This document shows positions 46,301 through 58,400 of a DNA stretch of 64,000 bases, in pieces (the first letter of the stretch is position 1; each line of letters starts with the position of its first letter). The stretch is from contig SIJG01000093.1 in NCBI GenBank assembly GCA_023374025.1, positions 296,760 to 360,759 of the forward strand. Direction: 5' to 3'. The translations under genes were made by a program, and so were the position numbers. The notes beneath the pieces were generated by a model. It saw nothing but the letters and a program-made list of their open reading frames with translations. It was not told where the DNA came from and did not search any database. The stretch comes from Heterodera schachtii. Lineage: Eukaryota; Nematoda; Chromadorea; Rhabditida; Heteroderidae.

Positions 46301-49300
46301 TAAACTATTGCCAATTTTGGGGTGTGCTCAATTAAATTATTACCAATTTAGGGGTGGGCCAAATTAAATTAGTGCCAAATTTGGCACGTAATTGTGAAAA
46401 TTGCTTTGATGTAGTTCCATTAATCACCCTTTTCAGCTTAACGGCAGTCTTTTTCCGGAGAGTGGGACCGCTGAAATAATTGAGGAGACGGTAAAAAATA
46501 ATGAATAATTACATTAATAAGCAGTGAGTGGCTTCTAAATATTTTTGCCGATTTGGGCATTAATTATCCCCATTTTTAAAATATTAAATGCGCACATTTT
46601 TCTTTGCTCAGTCCGAACAGTATCGGGATGAAAAGTCATTTCTGAACCTCGGCATGCCGCTGTTAGCCGGGGAAAGCGTTGTGATTCGGGGCCAAATCGA
46701 CCAAAATGCGAAATCCGTGCACTTTTATTTGTTGCACAACACCTTTGACAAGAATAAATACAGTTTGGTTTTTGGTTTTTAAATTTAAATTTTGTTTTTT
46801 AAGTTTATTTTATTTGTTTTTGCTCAGTTGGCAATGTTGTGCTTGAGTTTATAATTAAATTCTTGGCGGACGACCGAAATGAAGTGATCGCGATGTTTCA
46901 GCTCAAGGAAAAGCTCCAACGATTAATTACATTACCAACCGGACCCCTCGGGGGATAAATTAAAATACGGAATTTTAGCGAAATAATTAGTTGAAAAAAG
47001 GACTGATTCTGAGACTAAAAATGTTGTACTGTACTATGTATGGTAGAAAGAATTGGTGAATGAGTTGAACGCAAAAGCGACGGTTTACGGACAATTGGGG
47101 TGGATTTTTCAGAAAAGAGTTTACGTAATTTTTGAAATTGAAATCCCATTGATTTTTTTCAGGATAACGGGGAAAACTCTGACAATCTTTTGGACAGCCC
47201 CTTCAAAAAAGCTTTGCTTCGCCCTGGCGAACCGTTCGAATTGCGTCTTTTATTACGTAGCGAAAATGAGGGGAATTCGTTCAACAGTAAGCGCTCTTAA
47301 TTTGTCAACGGAAGAAGTAGGGATGTGCGAGAGTCTTGGTTCTCGATTCCCAACTCGGGAAATTTCTCGGGTTTTTCCCTTCTCGGTTCCCGGTCTCGGG
47401 TTTTTAGTCTCGGAAAGCGAGAAATTTTTCATTTTTTAATGAATTCCCGAGTCGAGAAATTTCTCGGGTTTTTTTGGGTCTCGGTTCTCGTATCGTTTTC
47501 AGAGTCATTTCTCGGTCTTCGGTTCTCGGTAAAAATCACTTCTCGCACATCCCTAGGAAGAAGGCATTCATTCGCCATCCATTCAAATTACATAAAATAA
47601 TTGCGCAATAATTGCTACAAAATTTGTTCAAGAGATTGCCACCAGTTCAAAAGTTGAAGTCACTTTGTTCACTTTACGGGCAAACTCCGAAGTGTTCAAG
47701 CATGTTCTGAAGAACAACAAAATCGACAACATCCGAGTTTGGCAAAAATCATTTTTGGATTTTTGGACCAATTTTAACGCAAACCATAATTTCAAGGTCA
47801 AAGGCGATGTGACTCTTTTCACAACACCGAAAATTAAACGAGAGCCATTAGTAAGTGTTAATTAAGGGAAGGCCGGGGGGAGAGGGATTAGCAGAAGAAA
47901 GATAAAAGGGTTAATTAAAATTTTAGATTTGAAAAAAAAATGAAATTAAAAAATGCTTTTTTTTAAAGATTAATCAAAAGCTGGGCTATGTGGGACTTTA
48001 GCCTCATTTTGTGTTTTTTGTTTTGTTTTGAGAAGCCAATGAGGCTAAATTTTCAAAATGAAGCTTTTGGTGACTTTTTGGGAAATAATTATTTGTTCAA
48101 ATAAATAGTTTATTACAATAGCTTAAAATTCGAAAAATTTCCCCGGAGGCGCCTAACTCACGCGGAATTGGGTGATTTTTGGACAAATTTCCCATTAAAA
48201 TTCACACCTTTATTTACAAACTTTTTTTGACCCCAATTAGGCAGTTAAAAAATGAATTAATTGGGTGCCTTGGTTAAAATTATTTATTCTTTCAGCACAT
48301 AAAGGAATTGAACTACAGAGTGCGTGTGGCCAACCCTCCTTTAGCTGCAGGCGATTCGATGATTTTCGAAGGCAAATTGAAAAAAAATGCCACATATTTA
48401 AGCATCTTTTTCCTTCATAATACACTCGAGCCAAAGAACAATGGTAATTTTACGGTTGTACAGAAGCCTAATTAATTTAATTACCTAATTTATTAATCTT
48501 TTGCCTTTTCAGAAAATGAAATTCCATTCAAAATCCACTTTGAATTCAGCGAAATCCATGAGGAGAATTTGATGTGGCTAAGCAGCAATTTGACGAAATG
48601 GGTCAGTCGGGAATCCCGACTCGGGATTTAAAAGCAAATATCTATTGAAATTTTATATTTAAAATAAAACATTGAAATTTTATATTAAAAAAATTATTGA
48701 ATTTGGATTTAAAAAATAAGACATTTAAATTTGTATTATTTAAAAGGGTTTTCCGAAATTAAACGACTCTGAAAAAGAAAATTCACGGATTTTCGCCGGC
48801 CAAGAATTCAAAATTGAAATTACGGTAAAAGAGGACAAATTCGAACTTTATATTCACGGCGCCTATGTGATCAATTACGCGCACAGAGTGCCGCCATGGG
48901 TTACGAATTTAGTACGGGTAAGGAAAATGCCAAAAATGAACACTGCATTTGAAGTAGTGCTGTTCGAGACCGAAAATTTCCCTAGAGTCGATACCGAGAC
49001 TTGACCCCTAGACTCGAAGACTGAGACTGAAAACCCGAGACCGAGACCCAAAAAATCCCAAGACTTTTCTCGAGTCGAGACCGAGAGTCTCGAATAGCAT
49101 TAATTTCAAGGCGCCAAACATTTTTATTTTTGCAATTTCGTCTGTTTGGGCCTTTCGCTTTTTATTTTCCTTTCTGCAAAGCCCCGGTACATAAATTGAA
49201 GAAGATATTAATTAACTTTAATTGATTAGCATCATTAAATGTGTATTAATGTTGTGTGCTTCTCCCTCCCTCTGATTCGTTTTTGGTTTGGTTATCCCTT

Positions 49301-51694
49301 CCGTTTGCCATCCAATTTTTCATCTTCCTATTAACATATGTTTTTATGATAATTTGTTGCCATTGATTTTAAATTTGCTTTTCAATTAGATCGAAGGCGA
49401 CTTCAAAGGGGAGCCAAGGATATCCAGAAAAAGGGGCCCAGCAGTGATCACCGATTTGAGCAAATTGGATTCGGCAAATGCCAATATTTCATTGCCAATT
49501 GTGCTGGCATTTCCCGTCCAATTACACTTCGGAAACGGCGATTTACTGATCATCCGGGGAGTCGTTGCGAAGGCGAAAAGCGACAAAAATTTGACAATTT
49601 CGGTGATTTTGCTGAACGGAGCGCTCGAAACTTACAGAACAGGTGGGCCAAATAAATGTGCAGAAAAAGCAAAGGCTCTAACATAAAACCATCCTTTGTT
49701 TCTGGGACTATAACCTTTTTTGTTTTTTCAAAAATTAATTTTATTTATTTTCATTTAATGGGAAATTTGTGCCAATTTAAGTCCAAATATGGAAGATTTA
49801 GATTTTTTTACTCATTTAATTTTTTGCATTCTTCTCAAATGGATTTCATTTCAATTTGAAATTTAACGAATTTGAAAAATTTGAAAAAATTTTGAGAAAT
49901 TTTACACTCGATTTGAAAAAATTATGTGCGTATTTTCACTTTTTTTTTTCTCGACGGCAACACTGAAGTAAGTATATATACTCCAGCAATACATTCATAT
50001 TTTTCTTATTTGTTAGGAAAATTTTTTAAATTTTATTTAATTTTTGAAGCTTTCAAAAAAATGATAAATTCAGAAAGTGATTTTTATATTATTTTTGGTT
50101 TTTGTACTAAAATGCTTAATGATACAGAATTATATTTTAAAAATACTTCGGTAACGGACCGGAGGGGGGGGGGGGGGGGGTACGGCAATGCCGAAATACG
50201 CCGTCAGAGAAAATTAGAAAAATAAGGACAAAACCAACAACACATTTGTGAATTTGTTTTACAGTTCATTTCGATTGTTTAAATATCCGTTCTTGAATAT
50301 TAAGATAAACAAAAGACAACATTCTTTTTTCAGTTCATTCGTCAATTCAGCACGATAAAAAAGTGAAAAAAAGTATGACAAATAAATTTAAAAAAGTGTG
50401 AAATTGCGAGTGATCTTTCAGTTGGCCGAGTGATTTTGGACATGCAATTCAGCGCGAGGGAGTTGAAATGCTCCGAGCGCTTTGTAATTTGCTAAACAAA
50501 GCAAAAGAGAAATGAAAAAATTATAAATAAAATTTTAAATTAAGTCGCTCTCTCTTCTCTCTCTTTCTCTTGCTCTTGCTCTTTCTCTTCCCCTCTCTCT
50601 CTCCTCTCTCGCACACTCTCCCTTTCTCTTGCTCTCTCTTTCTCTTGCTCTTTCTCTTCCCCTCTCTCTCTCCTCTCTCTCACACTCTCCCTTTCTCTCA
50701 CTCTCTCTTTCTCTTGCTCTTTCTCTTCCCCTCTCTCTCTCTCCTCTCTCTCACACTCTCCCTTTCTCTCACTCTCTCTTTCTCTTGCTCTTTCTCTTCC
50801 CCTCTCTCTCTCCTCTCTCGCACACTCTCCCTTTCTCTCACTCTCTCTTTCTCTTGCTCTTTCTCTCTCCTCTCTCGCACACTCTCCCTTTCTCTCACTC
50901 TCTCTTTCTCTTGCTCTTTCTCTTCCCCTCTCTCTCTCTCCTCTCTCTCTCAACACTCTCCCGTTCTTTTCTCTCTCTCCTCTCTCTCTCCCTCCCTCTA
51001 TCTCCCTCCTTTTTTTTCTTTGTTTGATCACTGTCCTTATAGCAATTAATTTAGAATGATTATGATCTAAAAGAGAAGGACAGCTATCCGCTTAAACGGC
51101 CAATTAAGCCGGGAAAGTCGTTCATTTTGAACATTTACTTCCACAATGAAAGTGACTATTCGGTGCGTTTGAACAACATTGTCCTGTTCAATAGGACCTT
51201 CACTCTTCCCCACTGGGCAATTCAATACATTCGGGTCAGTCATTAGTCCATTATTATGGGTAATTAATATTTTATATTTAATTGAGTTTATTTATTTTGC
51301 TCATATGCTGTTAAATGAGAAGCGTTTAAAAGCATTTCTCATTAAATTTTTGGTTTCAACGAGTTTTTTTTTTTGTGAAAGAAATCTGCCCTAATTTGGG
51401 ATTTTTGCAATCTGTTCACATTTAACACCATTTTTCGGTTATTTTACCGTAGAAAAATGTTAAAAATTATCTATGGAAGAATCTTTTAATTATTGTATAA
51501 TTTTAGCAAAAAATTTGTAAAAAATTTTCTTGGTAGTGCTTCTCGGTGCCGTGAATAGCCTTAATGCCACAAAAAATAATTCGCGAAAAAATGTGTGCCA
51601 TTTTCAGATTGACGGTGATTTGGTTACTGGCAATACGACAATTTCCATTGAAAGCCAAGCAAAGAATGCCAAAAAGAAAAGAGTCAAACAATAA
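43374..51694 (+). CDS. Protein with multiple divergent galectin-like domains
   Basis: Nineteen exons whose phases all close: 43498-43641, 43704-43803, 43885-44069, 44122-44207, 44267-44463, 44973-45252, 45953-46167, 46437-46490, 46612-46762, 46828-46883, 47047-47124, 47163-47286, 47633-47850, 48296-48443, 48513-48601, 48747-48917, 49390-49642, 51074-51234, 51608-51694; about 931 residues. A likely signal-peptide exon lies at 43374 (MNHQNLIIFVFLTAFC), but its donor is unresolved. Galectin-type modules are seen in 46612-47850 (PLLAGESVVIRG; LLRPGEPFELRLLL), in 48296-49420 (PLAAGDSMIFEG; FAGQEFKIEITVKEDKF; HRVPPWVTNLVRIEGDF) and in 49500-51694 (FGNGDLLIIRG; KPGKSFILNIYF; LPHWAIQYIRIDGDL). Further upstream exons resemble these more weakly. 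The usual sugar-binding H-N-R and W residues are mostly not recognisable, so lectin activity is doubtful. Exon 6 ends at a GC donor; the exon 10/11 border is the weakest. Confidence 0.82.
45278..45455. repeat. Two-copy direct repeat, intronic
   Basis: The block GGGGGACTAATTGAGACTAA ... CGACATTTGCGGATTGACTT occurs at 45275-45350 and 45380-45452. Copy one has a run of about 14 G. A third, diverged copy of its end is near 45700. Confidence 0.8.
46180..46390. repeat. Short tandem array, unit about 37 bp, intronic
   Basis: Five to six imperfect copies of a unit with TTGCCAATTTAGGG and TGGGCCCAATTAA between galectin-array exons 7 and 8. Confidence 0.8.
47318..47555. mobile_element. 238-bp hAT-like MITE in galectin-gene intron
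   Basis: Inverted ends TAGGGATGTGCGAGA / TCTCGCACATCCCTA (one mismatch). Exact octamers GGAAGAAG lie at 47310-47317 and 47556-47563. The interior is made of TCTCGGTTCTCG/CGGGAAATTTCTCGG words. It sits 32 bases after the exon 12 donor. Confidence 0.9.
48958..49099. repeat. Possible 142-bp MITE, intronic
   Basis: Ends TGCTGTTCGAGAC and GTCTCGAATAGCA are inverted repeats with one mismatch. The interior has repeated CGAGACCGAGA words. No target duplication found, so the boundaries are uncertain. Confidence 0.5.
50545..51012. repeat. CT-rich microsatellite/minisatellite
   Basis: Pure pyrimidine-rich array in the last large intron of the galectin-array gene. Short CTCTCT runs are organised in higher-order units of roughly 60-85 bp that contain CACACTCTCCCTTTCTCT. 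Open frames on both strands are artefacts of this composition. Confidence 0.9.
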
Positions 51695-52406
51695 ATTGGC
51701 CTATTAGTTAACATTATTTATTCTTTTGTAATTTATTTATTCTGAAATATTAAAATTAAATGGTCAAGAAAATATCTAAAAGAAATTTAATTGGTCAATT
51801 TGCTTAATCGCTTTTTATTTTGTTTTTAAAATTCAGATTTCAAAATTAAAAAATATTTACTTTATTTAAAGAGAGAAAAAAACATCCGATTTCAAAAAAT
51901 AACAAATTAAGTCTAGACGCACCAATGATCGGAAATAATTAATTAGTTTTATTATTCATTGGTTTTGAATTAATCCAAATTGCCTCCCTAAATGATATTT
52001 TTTAATTAGAGGGCGGGGGGGGGGGGGGGTCAATTAAGGTTTAACAATGGGATATATATTTTTGCTAAGTTTGTCAATATATTTTATTATTTCATTCCGC
52101 TAAATCAACAGAGTCTTATTGTTTATTTCTATTATTCATTTTATTATATTCATTTGCCATGGTTGTATAATAATATTAAATTATGAGGCATTAAAAAATC
52201 AATTTATTACGCATCATTAAAATGAATTTTTATGCTTTACGAATTCACATGAAAAGCAAATGAAACGCTGTCCAAAATTGCAATATTAATTTTTAAGAAA
52301 ACAATGCCAAAATCTCAGAATTTATTTCCTTTTATTAATATAATTTTTACGTTTTAAAGCAAAATTTTTTAATTTTTTTTTCAATTTTAAAAACAACAAA
52401 TTTAAA
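51695..52406. other. Intergenic spacer before the modular gene
   Basis: AT-rich, with a run of about 13 G at 52017-52029. No exon or RNA gene recognised. Confidence 0.4.
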
Positions 52407-55400
52407 ATGTTCATAAATCATCTGCTGCTAATTCCATTTTTTCTTCTTATTTTGACTACCGCTGGTGATAAAAATTTGTTTAAATTAACAATTAAACATT
52501 TTTTAGTTGAATTAAAAACAAAAAAAGGAACAAATGAATCGGTGGGACAAGAGGTAACAAAACAGAGAAAAATCGAAACAATTAAATTAAACTTTTATTT
52601 ATATAATTTATTTTAATTTTGTTCAGTCACAGGAGTTCAAACAGTACGCCAAAGAAAAGTGGGAGAATTTTGAAAAGGAAATGGAAATGGTCAGCACATG
52701 GCTTAACCATCAGCACGCGCAGTCACGGGCCGAAGAAGTGGTCCAGGCATGGCACTATTTGAAAATTCAATTTTATGAGACTAATAATCTAATGGCATCG
52801 CCAGGAAACTTGTCCAAACTCGGCGCTGCTAAGAGTCGTTTTGATCTGCTGCCTGATAGAACAAAAAGATAACTGTTGAAACAGAAATAATTTATGAAAA
52901 TAGGCAACACAGAAAAGTTAGGTGCCAAGTGCCGAGTTGGCTGTGCCGAAATGACCCGGGCCTTTGGCCAGGCAATAAATATTGTAGGTAAACGGTGTGG
53001 CCAAGTCACTCGGAAAAGCCATTTTTCGAGGGAGGACGATTATTTGAACTAATTAAATTTAAATAAGTTTAATGCCTTTAAAGGTATTGCTGTACATCAG
53101 TCGTCTCGACGAGCCCATTTATGTGGGGGTGGAATTGTTGCGGACCATCGACAAAAGCGGCACTTTATTGGAACGGACGAAAAAAGTTGCCAAAAAAACG
53201 GCAAATGCAAATGCCAAAGCTGCTGCTGCTAATGACATTAGAGCTATTACTAATGGCCAAGAAGAGCACCACGAGACTGAAAGGATGGCGGTCGCTTTTA
53301 TGCTTGGCATGAACGGAGTGGAGGCATTGTACGCGAAAATGAGGCCGGATAATGAGACCATGGAAGAACAGTTGGAGATGGGCAAAATGATCGTGCACAT
53401 TGTGAGGACAGCGAAAGTGCACAGAGTAAGTGAGAGAGAGGGACAAAGAGAGAGAGAGAGAGAGCGAGAGACCGAGGGAGAGAGAAGAGGGAGAGAGAGA
53501 AAGGATAGAAAGAGAGAGAGGAAGAGAGAGCCGGGGGGAGAGAGAAGAGAAGAGTGAGAGAAGAGAGAGAGAGAGAGCGAGGGACAGAGAGGGAGGGACA
53601 GACAGAGAAAGAGAGAGAGCAGGGGAGAGAGAGAGGGAGAGAGAGAGAGAGAGCGACAGAGAGAGAGAGATGAGCGAGGGAGGGGGGGGGGAAGTGAGAG
53701 AGAGAGAGATAAGAGAGAGGGGGAGGGGGAAGTGAGAAAGAGAGCGAGAGAGAGAGAGAGAGAGAAGAGAGTGACAGTAACCCAAATTTATTGGACTATC
53801 CTTTGAAGTTTCATTTCTATTACAGCTAAATAATTTAAAAACAAATTCATTTTTAATTCCTCACACATAATTGTCATAACATGCACTCTTTCGTTAGACA
53901 CGTCACAGACGGCGATTGTTTCATGAAATTGTTGGCGAAGTGTTTGCTGCTTCGGGTTTGAAAAAAGTAACAAATTGGAGTCAGGACATGTACAAAAGGA
54001 TAACAAAGTGGGACGGAAAAGCGAATGATCAGCTCCACCAATTGTCACTGAAAAAAGTCGCAGTCGGACTTCGCGTGAGTGGGCGACTTTTCCAAGAACA
54101 CACACAAAATGCCGATTTCTGCCTGATCAGATGGGCTGATCAAACTTTAAAAAATTGGCAGCGATTTAAGATTTAGCGTTGCCGATGAAATCTCTGTCTA
54201 TTTTAAAGCCTTTTTTGGACTCAAAAAAGGGAATGTGCTTGGTCGCCCTTTGGAACATACTTACCAGGGATGGCACGGAATTCCGACATTCCAATTTCCG
54301 ACCTTTTTGGGGTCGGAATTCCGATTTTCCGAAAAATTTTTGACCCTCGGAATTCCGATTTCCGAAATTTTTTGGGGCCTCGGAATGCCATCCCTGTTAC
54401 TTGCATATTCCGTTTTCATTTAAATATCCATTAGCCAATTTTATTTTATATTTTTTAAATATTTTATTTTCCTATTTTATCTCTCAGGACGTTGCCCTTT
54501 GGCTGATCTGTCCTGAAAATGTCTCTGGCGTTATCCAACTCCTTTTGTACTTCACCAATTTGGGCACCCCATTAAAACTCGCCTTCGAAGTAATTTCGGC
54601 ACTCGGATTGGACGAAAGCTTCACAAAAGTTGCGACGAAAATGGGCGTTAAAATGGCACAAAATGGCGTCAATCAGAATGTGGCCATGTGGGCGTTTGGG
54701 CCCAACGGATTGTTGCCATTGTTTTTGCGGCAGGGCGAAAAAGTGGACGCGGCGGTGAGACGGACCAATGGCATTGATTAATTAGCATAATTAATTTGAT
54801 TTAATTAAAATTATAAATGTAATTAATTAAATTTCGCTTTATTCAAATAGGAAGTGATGGATTCAATTGATCACGCGAGTCTTTGGTATTATTACGAAAA
54901 ACAGAGAATCGATGCGACTCAGACGTTGATCCGTTGCACATTGAAAATTCACACGGGCGACGACGACGAAAGGGCGAAGAAATGCGAGTGGAAAATGCGG
55001 CAGCAAAAGTGGGGCCGAACAGAGCAGACGGAGAAGGAGGAGGAGACGGAAAAGATGAACAACGAAATGGAGAAGCACATGAAAAGCAAACACCCGAAAA
55101 AGCACGAGGAGAAGCAGAAGGCGCAGCGGAAGAAGGAGGTCCTTTTGGGGGGAAGGGGCGGTGGCACGGCACGAGGGGCGCGGAAAGGGGCTCCGTTTGA
55201 GGGGAAGGGGCGGTGGCATGGCACGAGGGGCGCGGAAAGGGGCTCCGTTTGAGGGGAAGGGGCGGTGGCATGGCACGAGGGGCGCGGAAAGGGGCTCCGT
55301 TTGAGGGGAAGGGACGGTGGCACGGCATGAGCGGTGCGGAAAGGGGCTCCGTTTGAGGGGAAGGGGCGGTGGCATGGCACGAGGGGCGCGGAAAGGGGCT

Positions 55401-58400
55401 CCGTTTGGGCGGAAGGGGCGGTGGCACGGCACGAGGGGCGCGGAAAGGGGCTCGTTTGGGCGGAAGGGGCGGTGGCACGGCACGAGGGGCGCGGAAAGGG
55501 GCTCCGTTTGGGGGGAAGGGGAGGTGGCACGGCACGAGGGGCGCGGAAAGGGGCTCCGTTTGGGCGGAAGGGGCGGTGGCACGGCACGAGGGGCGCGGAA
55601 AGGGGCTCCGTTTGGGCGGAAGGGGCGGTGGCACGGCACGAGGGGCGCGGAAAGGGGTTCCGTTTGGGGGGAAGGGGCGGTGGCACGGCACGAGGGGCGC
55701 GGAAAGGGGCTCCGTTTGGGCGGAAGGTGCGGTGGCACGGCACGAGGGGCGCGGAAAGGGGCTCCGTTTGGGCGGAAGGGGCGGTGGCACGGCACGAGGG
55801 GCGCGGAAAGGGGCTCCGTTGGGCGGAAGAGGCGGTGGCACGGAACGAAGGGCGCGGCAACGACGGAGGCGCGGACCCAACCCCACCGGACCTGACACAG
55901 TGAAAGTCGAGAGCAAAACACCGAGTGATTTGTTGTTTTGCGATTCTTGAGAGTCAAACACTGATTGACTCGTCTCATTTGAGACTAAAACTGTCCAAAT
56001 TACACCCGATTGGATTATCATCAATTATGCGAATTCAAACATTTCTCATTTAAAGGAAATTATTCGGCGAGCCGACATTTGGCATTATTTTCAAAAAGAT
56101 GAGAAAATTGGAATTGTAAAATGCAAATTGCCCATCATAACATATAAAATGGGTGCGAAAATGGTGGACAAATGCAAATGGAAAATCGAAATTGGAAAAG
56201 CCAACGAAAGCGAACTGAACGATCATTTGTCGTTGGAACATTTGGCAGAGTTTGAGCAGAGACTGAAGGCCAAGCGCGAGAAAGAGGTGAGCAATGGGAA
56301 AAGCATTTGGGAGGACAAAAAGTGAATTTTTAAAGAATTGGGAAATAATTAACGAAAAATCAATCATTGGCATTTCGTATGGATTTTGTGGCACCGTACT
56401 TCCATTGGTCCCTCCCGGTACATACCGTATTTATTGAAATAGAACCTCCCGGGGTTCTAAGACAGTGGACATTTGGCGGAGGAATTGCCAAATGCCCTAA
56501 GAAAATATTTTTGCCATTGCTAAAGCCATTTATAAAGTAAAAAAATACACTCACGGTCGTAATGTCCACTGTCCAATTGTCCGCTTCTGTCCAAATGTCC
56601 ACTGTCGAAGTGTCCACCGTCCAATTGTCCGCTTTTGTCCAAATGTCCACTGTCGAGTGTCCACTGTCCAAATGTCCGGTCACGTCGAGACCACTGAGTC
56701 ACCACCGCTTGCGTTTGTCAGTTGCCAATTCGCGATGTCCACGAGGCGCCGTTGGCCAATTCGCTGACGCTGATCCAACGCGTGACCATGTCGCTGGTGC
56801 TGAACAAAGGCCGGCCCATGGACCAGCTGGTGGACATTGTCATCGAACGGCTGCACAATTGGCATCGCAATTTGGTCAAACGATGGAAGCGCCGCTGGGA
56901 ACGCGTCAAGCGCATTCAGTTCCGCGACGTGTACGAAGCGTTTAAACAGGCGGCGATGTGGCTGATCACTCCCAGCCACATCAACAGAGTGATCAAGGCA
57001 AATGACGCGCAAATTAACATTTATAGCAATTATCAATTAGCGATCCAATTTGAGCATTTTTTTAATGACATACCTTTTTCATGCGTTTTTGTGCCATTTC
57101 AGGTGCTGTTCATCATCACAATGTTGGATGCGCCCATTTATCTGACCGTTGAAATTCTGAGGGCATTTGGAATTCAGCGATATCTTTTCAAAAAGTTTGT
57201 TGTCCATTAATTAAATAAAAATTAGCTCAAATTAAACCATTATGAATATACCGTAATTGTGTGCTTACTGTAAGATTGGACACCGCGTCGATGGCCATCA
57301 AAAAACGGTACGAAGGCACCACCACGGAAAAAGCGTTGCTTTTTGCGATCGGCGAGGGCGGCGTGGTGCGACTGTTCCTTGAAGGCGAGCACAAAAGTGT
57401 CGTGTCCCCGACCGGCGCAGCTGAACTGCTTCACACGGTGATCATGTCAGTGGTGCACAACCCGGGCAAACACACGCACGCGTTGGCCTATACAACCATG
57501 GAGCAACTGCGCGAGTTCAGACTGGAGCTGAGTGTAAGTTATCTTCATTTATATTATTTAAATACATTTTATCTTTTATTGACGTGGCATTTTGGGATAG
57601 AATGCCAAGGGGAGGGACTGGGGGGGGGGGGGGGTGAACCACCGGGACACTTTGGCACTGTCATGGCTCTTAACCGATGTGCCGGTGCTATGTCGTAATT
57701 TAAAAAACCAACTCAGTGGGGCTTCTTTATCGGGCATAATTCCTTTTCATTTGGCCCACTAATCTCTATTCAACAAATCACATCTTTTATTTTCGTGTCC
57801 CTTTGGGATGCCCGGAAAATAGACATGAATTTGTCAAAATTTGATTATAAATCATATAAAACGACGAACGAAAAGAAAAAATCAGTCACGAGAATTGTGA
57901 ATTTTTTTTTTGTCTACAATAAAAAAGGCCGCCCTAATTAAATAATTAAAGTAATTAAATTTCAAAGCGTAAAATTGTTTTTGCTCCTCATCAGTTGGTC
58001 AGAGGATGGAACAATCATTGGCCCCAAATCAAAGAAAGATACGATGAAGTCAGAAAAGGGCTAAACACAAAACGAGTGGAGAAAATTGGCGAACAAGTTC
58101 GACAGAACGTAGCGACGGACTTAAGCGACGAAAGCCGATGGAAACTGAAGCAAATAGTGGAGGAGGACAAGGAGGAGCAGAACTATCTGCAGCAGAACCA
58201 GCAGCAGGAGAAGCTGAAGGAGGAGTATGAGAAGCAGGACGAGGACGCTGACTCAGACGGTAGAATTGGCACGGAAATTCGAAATGGCATTTTCAAAGGG
58301 GCAAATTGCCATGTTGAACTGTGAGCATAACATACCACCGGCGGTGTTAATGGGGGCCAATTAAGGCATAATTTAGTGGTAATTGGCGAGTATTTGCTTG

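Noticed and set aside
50540..51049. Ser/Leu-rich and Arg/Glu-rich open frames on both strands
   Set aside because: Translation of a CT/GA microsatellite; no domain or codon structure.
53165..53785. Open frames of about 100-200 codons over GA repeats
   Set aside because: Low-complexity purine tract in an intron; the only real exon here is 53084-53425.
54843..56024. Very long minus-strand and plus-strand open frames (up to 393 codons)
   Set aside because: They run along the 52-bp GC-rich minisatellite, encode the same short phrase repeatedly, and the array lies in an intron of the in-phase plus-strand gene.
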